Below, one piece after another: positions 1-7,431 of a stretch of 10,887 bases of DNA. The stretch lies in NCBI GenBank assembly GCA_938039795.1, contig CALHWU010000089.1, forward strand, positions 1-10,887. Reading direction: 5' to 3'. The position numbers and the translations under genes were made by a program. Under the pieces are notes generated by a model. That model worked only from the letters and a program-made list of their open reading frames with translations, ran no database searches and had not been told where the DNA came from. The stretch's first letter is position 1, and each line of letters opens with the position of its first letter. The stretch is from an uncultured Muribaculaceae bacterium. GTDB lineage: Bacteria > Bacteroidota > Bacteroidia > Bacteroidales > Muribaculaceae.

Positions 1-18
1 AGAACATTCAGAACCGTA

Positions 19-49
19 CAAAAATAAATCTTTCAACTAAATTGCCAAA
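19..49 (-). promoter_or_regulatory. Leftward Bacteroidetes-type promoter for a gene beyond the left edge
   Basis: Read on the minus strand, TTTG (49 to 46) is followed by exactly 19 nt and then TATTTTTG (26 to 19). This matches the known Bacteroidetes primary-sigma promoter, a -33 TTTG and a -7 TANNTTTG separated by about 19-21 nt. Transcription would start around position 10-14 and leave the window to the left. The gene it serves is not visible. Both elements match fully, so this is the best promoter in the window. Confidence 0.6.
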
Positions 50-159
50 GAACCACAAATAGCATAGAAAAAGGACTGCCGAAAAGTAAAGTCCCCGCCC
101 CTACCAGATAGAGGTCAATAAACAATTCAACTCATATTCTTTTATACCTTTTTCAATAA

Positions 160-175
160 TATGATCGGTATCATA
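160..175. repeat. Short perfect inverted repeat between divergent promoters
   Basis: TATGAT (160-165) and ATCATA (170-175) are perfect reverse complements around a 4-nt centre. A second, overlapping dyad, GGTAT-C-ATACC (167-177), lies within it. The position between a leftward and a rightward promoter would suit a regulator-binding site. However, 6-bp arms arise easily by chance in AT-rich DNA, so an operator role is only a suggestion. Confidence 0.3.
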
Positions 176-284
176 CCAAAGTATTCTGATCGGAGCGAAA
201 GGGTATGTAAAAATCCCGTTTGGAATCTTATATAAAAGAGCACGCTAAGTCTGTTTCGTTTTTCATGTCATTTTATTGTTTCTA

Positions 285-318
285 TTTGTAAAAGAGCTGT
301 ACTACAACAGTACATTTG
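285..318 (+). promoter_or_regulatory. Candidate dxs promoter with overlapping palindrome
   Basis: TTTG (285-288) lies 22 nt ahead of TACATTTG (311-318), a full match to TANNTTTG. The spacing is slightly longer than the usual 19-21 nt. Transcription would start near 325, giving a leader of roughly 115 nt before the dxs ATG at 442. A perfect dyad, TGTACT (298-303) and AGTACA (309-314) with a 5-nt centre, covers the first half of the -7 element. A protein bound there would block the promoter, so regulated expression is plausible but not shown. Confidence 0.45.
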
Positions 319-413
319 CAGAAATCTCCAGCACGTATTTACATTAATTTATACAAAAAAACATCATTTCTGCTTTTTCCAATTAAAAAAGAACGTCTTT
401 CCTTTTCTTTTCG

Positions 414-421
414 TATTTTTG
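414..421 (+). promoter_or_regulatory. Second -7-like element just upstream of dxs
   Basis: TATTTTTG matches the TANNTTTG -7 consensus and would start transcription near 428, giving a leader of about 14 nt. No TTTG lies at the expected distance upstream (around 388-395 the sequence is A-rich), so this is weaker than the candidate at 285-318. It could be a secondary start site. Confidence 0.3.
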
Positions 422-441
422 CATATCAATTCAGTCAGAAC

Positions 442-2343
442 ATGAAAAATGAACCCACATATAACTTGCTAAACGCCCTGAATACTCCCGAAGATTTGCG
501 ACGGCTCACGCCTGAACAACTGCCTGAAGTATGTGACGAACTAAGGCAAGACATTATTAAAGAAGTTTCCTGCAACCCGGGCCATTTTGCCGCCAGTCTG
601 GGGGTGGTGGAGCTCACGGTGGCTCTGCATTATGTATTCAATACACCCTACGACCGCATCGTGTGGGATGTGGGCCATCAGGCCTACGGCCACAAGCTGC
701 TGACGGGCCGCGCCGACCGGTTCCACACCAACCGCAAGCTCGGGGGGCTGAGCGGATTTCCCAACCCCGACGAGAGCGAATATGACACCTTCACTGCCGG
801 CCACGCTTCCAACTCCATATCGGCCGCTCTGGGCATGTCGGTGGCGTCGGCCCTGAAAAACGAGAGTCCGCGGCGCAACGTGGTGGCTGTGATCGGCGAC
901 GCGTCGATCAGCGGCGGCCTGGCTTTCGAGGGGATCAACAACGCCGCCAACGCCAACAGCAATCTGCTCATAATCCTCAACGACAACGACATGTCGATCG
1001 ACCACAATGTGGGCTCGCTCAACTCTTATCTGGCCCACATGACCGCGTCGAAAGGCTACAACAGCTTCCGCTACGGCGTATACAGGGTGCTGAAAAAGCT
1101 GCATCTTTTCAACGACAACAGCAAAGGGCGCATACTGCGCTTCAACAACAGCCTGAAATCGCTCCTGACTAAGGAACAGAATATATTCGAAGGGCTCAAT
1201 ATCAGATATTTCGGGCCATTCGACGGCCACGACCTGCCGCGCATGATCAAGGTGCTTCAGGATATAAAGGACATGAACGGCCCGCGGCTCCTCCATCTGC
1301 GCACCACCAAAGGCAAAGGCTATGCTCCGGCCGAGAAGGATCCGGCCGCGTGGCACGCTCCGGGCCGTTTCGACGCGGCCACGGGTGAGCGCAGGGCCGA
1401 GTGCAGTCCGGAGGGGCTCCCGAAATTTCAGGACGTGATGGGGTCGACACTTGTAGAACTCGCTGAAAAAAACAAGAAGATAGTAGGCATTACGGCGGCG
1501 ATGCCCTCGGGCACCTCGATGAGCATGATGCAGAAGGCAATGCCGGAGAGGACTTTCGACGTGGGCATTTCCGAAGGGCACGCAGTAACCTTCGCCGGAG
1601 GTCTGGCCAAGGACGGGATGCTCCCTTACGTAGCCATCTACTCGGCTTTCATGCAGCGCGCCTACGACAATATAATCAATGATGTGGCCGTGCAGGGTCT
1701 TCCGGTGACATTCTGCATTGACCGCGCCGGGCTGGTAGGCGAGGACGGAGTGACCCATCATGGCGCCAACGATCTGGCCTATATGCGCACAGTGCCGGGC
1801 ATGACCATAGCCGCGCCGCGCGACGCTGATCAGCTGCGTTCGCTGCTCTACACCTCGCAGCTCCCCGGACGGCGCGGCCCCTGGGCGATACGCTATCCGC
1901 GCGGATGCGGCCACGACGCACATAAGCCTATGCGGACTATGGAAGTAGGCCGCGGCGAGACGCTGAGCCACGGCGACGACGTCACTCTTCTCACTATCGG
2001 GCCGATCGCCCAAGAGGCCGCACAGGCCGCCAAGATGGCTGCGGCCGCGGGAATCGGAGTGACCCACTGCGACATGATATTTCTCAAGCCGCTCGACGAC
2101 ACCATCATGGAGGATGCCGCCAGAAGCGGACGCCCCATCGTCACCGTGGAGGACGGGACGGTCGACGGCGGTCTGGGCGGCGCCGTGCTCGAATGGCTCG
2201 CCGAGAGAGGCTACAGCCTGCCGGTGACGCGTATGGGAATCCCCGACGCTTTCGTCCCTCAGGGCACTGTGGCTGAACTGCGCCGTCTCTGCCGCTATGA
2301 TGCGGCGGCGATAGCCGAAACCATAATGAATTTCAGAAAATGA
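442..2343 (+). CDS. dxs: 1-deoxy-D-xylulose-5-phosphate synthase (Dxs)
   Basis: This thiamine-diphosphate (TPP) enzyme joins pyruvate and glyceraldehyde 3-phosphate into DXP, the cytosolic entry step of the MEP isoprenoid pathway; DXP also feeds thiamine and pyridoxal synthesis in many bacteria. The product is 633 aa, close to the usual ~620-640. Visible motifs are PGHFAASLG (residues 46-54, with the conserved His48), the TPP/Mg motif GDASISGG (152-159) with NDND (180-183), the catalytic Glu378 in ISEGHAVTFA, and the pyrimidine-domain block DRAGLVGEDGVTHHG (427-441). The C-terminal transketolase domain runs from about 505 to the end. I chose the ATG at 442 because the MKNEP start fits the family; an in-frame TTG at 316 would add 42 unrelated AT-rich codons. 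The GDA in place of the textbook GDG is, from memory, normal in Bacteroidetes. The stop overlaps the trkA start (ATGA). Confidence 0.97.
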   Translation: MKNEPTYNLLNALNTPEDLRRLTPEQLPEVCDELRQDIIKEVSCNPGHFAASLGVVELTVALHYVFNTPYDRIVWDVGHQAYGHKLLTGRADRFHTNRKLGGLSGFPNPDESEYDTFTAGHASNSISAALGMSVASALKNESPRRNVVAVIGDASISGGLAFEGINNAANANSNLLIILNDNDMSIDHNVGSLNSYLAHMTASKGYNSFRYGVYRVLKKLHLFNDNSKGRILRFNNSLKSLLTKEQNIFEGLNIRYFGPFDGHDLPRMIKVLQDIKDMNGPRLLHLRTTKGKGYAPAEKDPAAWHAPGRFDAATGERRAECSPEGLPKFQDVMGSTLVELAEKNKKIVGITAAMPSGTSMSMMQKAMPERTFDVGISEGHAVTFAGGLAKDGMLPYVAIYSAFMQRAYDNIINDVAVQGLPVTFCIDRAGLVGEDGVTHHGANDLAYMRTVPGMTIAAPRDADQLRSLLYTSQLPGRRGPWAIRYPRGCGHDAHKPMRTMEVGRGETLSHGDDVTLLTIGPIAQEAAQAAKMAAAAGIGVTHCDMIFLKPLDDTIMEDAARSGRPIVTVEDGTVDGGLGGAVLEWLAERGYSLPVTRMGIPDAFVPQGTVAELRRLCRYDAAAIAETIMNFRK

Positions 2344-3674
2344 AGATAGTGATAGCCGGCGCGGGCGAAGTAGGGTCGCATCTGGCGAAACTGCTCTCGA
2401 AAGAGGAGCAGGACGTGATACTGGTCGATGCCGACGCCGACAAGCTCGCGGCGATCGACGCCAACTACAATCTGATGACCAACCGCGGATCGCCCACATC
2501 GTTCAGCGTTCTCGCCGACTCGGGCGTGGGGAGCTGCGATCTGTTCATCGCCGTCACGCCGTTCGAGACTACCAACGTCATAGCCTGCTCGATAGCCAAG
2601 AGCCTGGGCGCGAAGAAGACAGTGGCGCGGATCGACAACTATGAGTTCATGGAGGCCGATCACAGCGCATTTTTCAACGCCATGGGGGTCAACAACCTTA
2701 TCTATCCCGAATATCTGGCCGCCAGAGAGATACTGACTTCGCTGGAGCGCACGTGGGTGCGCACGTGGTTTGACATCCACGACGGCGAGCTGACGGTAGT
2801 GGGAGTGAAGATACGCGACAACGCCCCTCTCTGCGGCATGCAGCTGAAGGATCTGTCGGCCTGCGGCCACAACTTCCACGTGGCCGCCATACGGCGCCGT
2901 AACGAGACGATCATACCCCGCGGCGATGACCGCATAGCCCCCAACGACATACTCTATTTCACCGCCACCCGCGACCATATTGAGAACATAAGGGAGATAT
3001 GCGGCAAGCGCCAGGAAAATATCCGCAAGGTGCTCATTATGGGCGGAAGCCGCATCGCCATAAGACTTGCCGCCATCTCGGGCGACCGCTATAAGTTCAA
3101 GATCATCGACATCGACCGTCAGCGCTGCGTGAAGCTCTGCGAGCGGTGCCCCGAAGCGAGGATAGTCAACGGCGACGCACGCGACATAGATACCCTCGAC
3201 GAGGAGGGGATCGACGATATGGACGCGTTCATAGCCCTGACCAACAGCTCGGAGACAAATATACTCGCATCGCTGACAGCGAAGGAACACGGAGTCAGGA
3301 AGACGATAGCCGAAGTGGAGGACCTGCAGTTTATCTCTGCGGCCGAAAATCTGAATATCGGCACTGTGGTCAACAAGAAACTGCTCGCTTCGAGCACTAT
3401 CTTCCAGATGCTTCTCGCCACCGACTCCTCCTCGTCGAAATTCATGGCTCTGGCCGATGCCGACGTGGCCGAGATAGAGGTGAGGCCCGGATCGAAGATC
3501 ACCCACGGGCCTGTGAAGAATCTCAACCTGAGCCGCGACGTGACCATAGCGGGACTCATCCGCGACGGACACGGAATGCTCGTGACCGGCAACACCGTGA
3601 TCGAGGCCGGCGACCATGTGGTGGTGTTCTGCCTGTCGGGCACGATACATAAAATCGAAAAACTGTTCGGATGA
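2340..3674 (+). CDS. trkA: Trk system potassium uptake regulatory subunit TrkA
   Basis: TrkA is the cytosolic nucleotide-binding ring that gates the TrkH K+ channel/transporter. At 444 aa it has the full double layout: RCK-N (about 1-125), RCK-C (about 140-220), RCK-N (about 228-350) and RCK-C (about 372-443). The first RCK-N has the Rossmann glycine motif GAGEVG (7-12) and an acidic residue, Asp30, at the end of strand 2, as expected for NAD(H) binding. The second has GGSRIA (about 235-240), where the last glycine is alanine, although the downstream NGDARD block and the ALTNSSETNI stretch are kept. The second half may therefore bind nucleotide differently. The start ATG overlaps the dxs stop, the 3' end overlaps trkH in the same way, and there is no Shine-Dalgarno sequence at the start. 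The protein is cytosolic and works with the next gene. Confidence 0.96.
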   Translation: MKIVIAGAGEVGSHLAKLLSKEEQDVILVDADADKLAAIDANYNLMTNRGSPTSFSVLADSGVGSCDLFIAVTPFETTNVIACSIAKSLGAKKTVARIDNYEFMEADHSAFFNAMGVNNLIYPEYLAAREILTSLERTWVRTWFDIHDGELTVVGVKIRDNAPLCGMQLKDLSACGHNFHVAAIRRRNETIIPRGDDRIAPNDILYFTATRDHIENIREICGKRQENIRKVLIMGGSRIAIRLAAISGDRYKFKIIDIDRQRCVKLCERCPEARIVNGDARDIDTLDEEGIDDMDAFIALTNSSETNILASLTAKEHGVRKTIAEVEDLQFISAAENLNIGTVVNKKLLASSTIFQMLLATDSSSSKFMALADADVAEIEVRPGSKITHGPVKNLNLSRDVTIAGLIRDGHGMLVTGNTVIEAGDHVVVFCLSGTIHKIEKLFG

Positions 3675-5149
3675 GCAAATCACGGGCAAAGCTGACAATA
3701 AATTTCGCCATGGTGCTCCGTGTGATAGGCTGGCTCCTCATGATCGAGGGAGCTTTCCTCGTCGTGCCTATGATAACGAGCATAATCTACGGAGAGAGCG
3801 ATGCCGAAGCATTTCTGATCAGCTCCATGGCTACAGCTCTCACGGGTCTGGCCATGACGTTCGGCATCCGGCCGTCGCGTACCGATATGGGCAAGCGCGA
3901 GGGTTTCCTGCTGACGGCTCTCGTGTGGGTGTTTTTCTCCGCTTTCGGCATGATACCGTTCATGCTCTGCAGTCATCCGCTGAGCGTCAGCGACGCATTC
4001 TTCGAGGCCATGTCGGGGTTCACCACCACCGGCGCGTCGGCGCTCGAATCCGTGGAGGTGTTCTCACGCGGCATACTGCTGTGGCGCTGCCTGATGCAGT
4101 GGATCGGCGGCATGGGTATCATACTTTTCACTCTGGCCGTGCTGCCCATGCTCAATCACTCGGGGGGCATGCAGATGTTCAACGCCGAAGTGACAGGCAT
4201 AACCCACGACAAGCTCCGTCCGCGCATCTCGCAGACAGCCAAAGGGCTCTGGATGCTATATTTCCTGCTGACAGCAGTGCTGACGCTCCTTCTCTGGATA
4301 GGGCCTATGGATTTCTATGACAGCCTCTGCCATGCCTTCTCCTCGATCTCCACCGGCGGCTACTCGACCCGCGACGACAGCATCGGCGCCTGGGATTCGG
4401 CCTACGTGAAACTGGTCATAACGGTGTTCATGTTTCTCGGCGGTGTGAATTTCGGGCTGATGTTCAAGGGGCTGCACGGTAATTTCCGCTGTTTCTGGCA
4501 AAATGACGTGTTCAAGGCCTACATTCGCATCATCCTGGTGTTCTATCTGTTTTTTGTCATAGCGATCGTCAGGCGCGGACAGGTGACCGACTTCAGTTCG
4601 TTCACGCTCGACCCTCTGTTCCAGATCATCTCTACGATCACATCCACCGGACTGACAGTCAACAACTTCGAGAACTGGGGCACGTTTGTGCTCGCGCTGC
4701 TCTTCCTGCTGATGTTTTTCGGCTCCTGTGCCGGCTCTACAAGCGGCGGAGCCAAGATAGACCGCATCCTTTTCCTGGTCAAGAACAGCGGCAACGAGAT
4801 ATACCGGTGCATCCATCCCAACTCTATGATGAGCGTGCGCATCAACGACAAGGTGATGGCCCCCGAGGTGGTGTCGAAAGTAATAGCGTTTCTGTGTATC
4901 TACGTGATGATCATAGCCGTAGGCGGGATAATCCTGACAGCATTCAACATACCGCTCGTCGACTCGTTCTTCTCGTCGTTCTCGTGTGTCAGCAACACCG
5001 GTCTGGGTACTGGAGTGACAGGCTATGGCGAATCCTACGCCATAATCCCAGCCCCGGGCAAATGGGTACTCTCGCTGCTTATGCTTACCGGACGTCTGGA
5101 GATATTCACTGTGCTGCTGCTGTTCACCCCCGGCTTCTGGCGCAAATGA
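3671..5149 (+). CDS. trkH: Trk system potassium uptake membrane protein TrkH
   Basis: This is the K+-conducting inner-membrane subunit of the SKT superfamily, with four pseudo-repeats of two membrane helices around a pore loop. At 492 aa it is of usual length. All four selectivity-filter segments with their glycine are present: TTTG (118-121), STGG (227-230), TSTG (324-327) and SNTG (441-444). The strongly conserved GSCAGSTSGGAK (351-362) follows the third helix pair, and GRLEIFT (474-480) lies in the last helix. Hydrophobic helices are obvious throughout, for example 11-38, 78-100, 193-212, 284-300, 338-351, 402-424 and 465-487. The basic stretch after GSCAGS is where TrkA-contacting cytosolic loops lie in known homologues. 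The gene begins inside the trkA stop (ATGA), so channel and gating ring are made together. I see no frameshift or missing filter residue. Confidence 0.96.
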   Translation: MSKSRAKLTINFAMVLRVIGWLLMIEGAFLVVPMITSIIYGESDAEAFLISSMATALTGLAMTFGIRPSRTDMGKREGFLLTALVWVFFSAFGMIPFMLCSHPLSVSDAFFEAMSGFTTTGASALESVEVFSRGILLWRCLMQWIGGMGIILFTLAVLPMLNHSGGMQMFNAEVTGITHDKLRPRISQTAKGLWMLYFLLTAVLTLLLWIGPMDFYDSLCHAFSSISTGGYSTRDDSIGAWDSAYVKLVITVFMFLGGVNFGLMFKGLHGNFRCFWQNDVFKAYIRIILVFYLFFVIAIVRRGQVTDFSSFTLDPLFQIISTITSTGLTVNNFENWGTFVLALLFLLMFFGSCAGSTSGGAKIDRILFLVKNSGNEIYRCIHPNSMMSVRINDKVMAPEVVSKVIAFLCIYVMIIAVGGIILTAFNIPLVDSFFSSFSCVSNTGLGTGVTGYGESYAIIPAPGKWVLSLLMLTGRLEIFTVLLLFTPGFWRK

Positions 5150-5211
5150 ATGATGCCAACATTGGCATGGTTTATGTTGTTATTGCCTAATATCACACTA
5201 TAATACAGAAT
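5150..5211 (+). other. trkH-TPR intergenic gap with palindrome
   Basis: This is the only real gap between same-strand genes in the window. It starts with ATGCCAA (5153-5159), CA, TTGGCAT (5162-5168), a perfect 7-bp dyad. As RNA this could form a 6-bp stem with a 4-nt loop, followed by a moderately U-rich run, so it might be a weak terminator or attenuator; as DNA it could be an operator. No clear TTTG/TANNTTTG promoter is visible ahead of the TPR gene, although the stretch just before its ATG is AT-rich, as at many Bacteroidetes starts. Whether transcription reads through from trkH cannot be decided from sequence. Confidence 0.45.
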
Positions 5212-7431
5212 ATGCCCAACAGCTCTCTCAAATCTCTCCACGACAATATATCCGACCTCATATCCCGGCGTCGACTGATGCAGGCGATAGACCAGATAGA
5301 GGCGACACTTCCCGTCTTCAATGCCTCGTGGCAACTGCGCGAACGCATAGCTAAGCTGCGCACCGACTACGGCTATCTGCGCCGCTATGCCCTCGACGGC
5401 GTGGAGGATCCGGGACGCAAGGCCATGTACGACACTATTGCATCGCAGCTGCTCGGTATGGTCGACGAAGTGATACGAGCGGCGTCGGCCGCCGATTCGC
5501 CGCGGCTCTATTTTTCAAGTCTGCGCTACGAGAACATGCAGCCCGACTCGTCGATACCCTCGCTTCTGCAGCGTTACTCCGCCAACGTAAGGCAGCTCGG
5601 TCTGGCTCTTCTTGGCGGCTCCAGGGATGTGGCAGGTGCCGACGGCCGCTCCTTGCGCGAGGCCCAGGAGCGGCTTGCCACCCGCCTGTTCACTCTCATA
5701 TGGATAAGCCATCCGCTCTCTGACTCCGACACGGCCGCGATCGAGTATTTCATATCGGATCCTACCATAGGCCGGGGCATAAAGCAGCAGCTGATATCGG
5801 CGCTGATGCTCGGCGCTCTCGAGATATTCGACGCGGCGCGTCTGCGTCTGCTTCTGTCGGTGTATTTCCGGCAGGATGAGTTGTCTGACGGGCTTCGGAT
5901 GATCGCTCTGGCGAGTCTGATGATCGCCATGTGGGCCAACCGCGGACGACTTGCCGATAAAAAACTGTCCGACATGCTTGCCGCCGCTTCAGAACAGGCT
6001 TCGTGGACATCCGATCTGCGCATGGTGTTCGTGCAGCTTCTTAAAGCTACCGACACTGAGCGCATCACCGGCAAGATGGAGCGTGAAGTGATACCCGGCA
6101 TGATGAAGATCAAGCCCGAACTTGACCGCAAGATCAGGGAGCTCCGGAATCTTTCGGATCTGGAGTGGGCCATGGAGGAGAATCCTGAATGGGAAGAGGT
6201 TTTCGAGCGAAGCGGCCTGGCTGAGAAGCTTCGCGAGCTCAACGAGCTGCAGAGCGACGGAGGCGACGTGATGATGGTCACATTCTCCAGGCTCAAGACA
6301 TTCCCGTTTTTCAACGATATAGCCAACTGGTTTCTGACATTTGACAAAGATCATTCGTCGATTGGAGCGAGTGATTCACCGGAGGCCGACGCTCTCAAGG
6401 ATATCATATCGGAGATGCCTTACCTGTGCGACAGCGACAAGTATTCCATGATGCTGTCGATGGACAATATTCCTGCCCCGCAGCGGGAAATGATGATGCA
6501 GCAGCTTAAGGCCGGCAATATCAACTTCGCCGAAATCAGCGCCTCGTCGTTAAGGCCAGAAGCGGACCGGGCGGAGAATGCAGTCAACAAATACATACAG
6601 AACCTATACCGTTTCTTCAACCTTTTCAGGCGTAAAAATGAGTTTTACAATCCTTTCTCGGGATTTATCAATCTTCCGGAATTGCGAGAACTTTCGGAAT
6701 GGCTGGCCGATCCGGTGTTTGTGCGCGAAACTGCTGAGTTTTATTTCAAGCGCGGATATTACGCCGAAGCTCTTGCCATGTTCGAGAAGCTGACCGGCAG
6801 GCAGGATACACCTTCGGATCAGTGGCAGGTGTATCAGAAAGCGGGCTATTGCCTGCAGAAACTCGGACGTATCCATGAGGCGATCACGATGTATGGCCGA
6901 AGCGAGCTTACGAGCCCTGACAATGTATGGACTCTGCGCCGGCTCGCACAGTGCCACCGGATGCTCGGCGAGAATTCGAAGGCGCTCGAATATTACAGGC
7001 GTATCTCCTCCCTCCAGGCTGACGACATGCTTACGGCGCTCAATATAGGCATGTGCCTTATGCAGCTGCGCCGCTTCGACGAGGCAATGAAGGAATTTTT
7101 CAGAGTGGAATATCTCGACGAGGACTCCGATCGTGCACGACGACCGATAGCCTGGTGCGCTTTCAGGATGGGTGACCTGCCGAGAGCGCGGGCGTACAGC
7201 GACAAAATCCTTGCCGACAATCCGAAAGCCGAGGATTATCTCAACGCGGGGCACATAGCGCTTGCCTGCGGCGATCCGCGCACGGCTGCCGAAATGTATC
7301 AGAAGGCATGCGGGCAGTCGGGTTATGATACGGGGTGGTTTCTGAAAGCCATGAATGATGACGCCGAGGCTCTGAGGGATGCCGGGGTGGACGAAATATT
7401 GAAAGCAATCGTAATAGAGGAGATCGTATGA
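5212..7431 (+). CDS. TPR-repeat protein of unknown function
   Basis: I cannot name this 739-aa protein. The C-terminal third holds about six tetratricopeptide units (roughly 504-530, 538-571, 572-604, 606-639, 640-672 and 674-706) with the typical pattern, for example AGYCLQKLGRIHEAITMY and GYYAEALAMFEKL. The first ~330 residues are almost entirely predicted helix, mostly amphipathic and Leu/Arg/Ala-rich. A distinctive central block with SRLKTFPFFNDIANWFLTFD (359-378) separates them. There is no signal peptide and no membrane helix, so it is probably a cytosolic scaffold. I recall similar proteins with a TFPFF-like block in other Bacteroidales, but this is memory only. It ends in an ATGA overlap with the M3 peptidase, so the two are probably made together, and it may bind peptides, client proteins or the peptidase. 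That role is inference; the gene and the TPR assignment are firm. Confidence 0.88.
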   Translation: MPNSSLKSLHDNISDLISRRRLMQAIDQIEATLPVFNASWQLRERIAKLRTDYGYLRRYALDGVEDPGRKAMYDTIASQLLGMVDEVIRAASAADSPRLYFSSLRYENMQPDSSIPSLLQRYSANVRQLGLALLGGSRDVAGADGRSLREAQERLATRLFTLIWISHPLSDSDTAAIEYFISDPTIGRGIKQQLISALMLGALEIFDAARLRLLLSVYFRQDELSDGLRMIALASLMIAMWANRGRLADKKLSDMLAAASEQASWTSDLRMVFVQLLKATDTERITGKMEREVIPGMMKIKPELDRKIRELRNLSDLEWAMEENPEWEEVFERSGLAEKLRELNELQSDGGDVMMVTFSRLKTFPFFNDIANWFLTFDKDHSSIGASDSPEADALKDIISEMPYLCDSDKYSMMLSMDNIPAPQREMMMQQLKAGNINFAEISASSLRPEADRAENAVNKYIQNLYRFFNLFRRKNEFYNPFSGFINLPELRELSEWLADPVFVRETAEFYFKRGYYAEALAMFEKLTGRQDTPSDQWQVYQKAGYCLQKLGRIHEAITMYGRSELTSPDNVWTLRRLAQCHRMLGENSKALEYYRRISSLQADDMLTALNIGMCLMQLRRFDEAMKEFFRVEYLDEDSDRARRPIAWCAFRMGDLPRARAYSDKILADNPKAEDYLNAGHIALACGDPRTAAEMYQKACGQSGYDTGWFLKAMNDDAEALRDAGVDEILKAIVIEEIV
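7417..7422 (+). promoter_or_regulatory. Shine-Dalgarno-like GAGGAG ahead of the M3 peptidase
   Basis: GAGGAG lies 5 nt before the ATG at 7428 and is formed by the two Glu codons near the end of the TPR gene (the protein ends in EEIV). The other starts in the window lack such a site, in line with the general weakness of Shine-Dalgarno use in Bacteroidetes. It supports the ATG at 7428 as the true start and suggests direct initiation in addition to re-initiation after the overlapping stop. Confidence 0.5.

Larger units (their letters stand above)
1..441. other. AT-rich intergenic/regulatory region upstream of dxs
   Basis: No convincing gene is seen here. The stretch is clearly AT-rich compared with the GC-rich genes to its right. 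It contains a leftward promoter at 19-49, an inverted repeat at 160-175, a rightward promoter candidate at 285-318 that overlaps a second inverted repeat, and a second -7-like element at 414-421. A reading frame in phase with dxs is open from a TTG at 316, but its 42 codons are AT-rich and low in complexity and do not look like part of the enzyme. The presence of promoters in both directions suggests a divergent gene beyond the left edge. Confidence 0.75.

Noticed and set aside
73..94. GGACT...AGTCC possible hairpin (terminator or leader RNA)
   Set aside because: The stem has only 5 bp with a 12-nt loop and no U-tract follows.
162..193. Heptamer TGATCGG repeated at 162-168 and 187-193
   Set aside because: Two 7-bp copies 25 nt apart are too short to separate from chance without conservation data.
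316..441. In-frame N-terminal extension of Dxs from a TTG at 316
   Set aside because: The 42 added residues are Lys/Phe/Ile-rich from AT-rich DNA, overlap promoter-like elements, and are not part of the Dxs family; the ATG at 442 gives the normal length.
541..2499. 652-codon open frame antisense to dxs
   Set aside because: It lies opposite a complete, motif-bearing Dxs; its sequence is rich in Arg, His, Val and Gly without family motifs, as expected for the shadow of GC-rich codons.
2295..3698. 467-codon open frame antisense to trkA
   Set aside because: It mirrors the trkA frame, shows no recognisable motifs, and the sense strand encodes a full TrkA.
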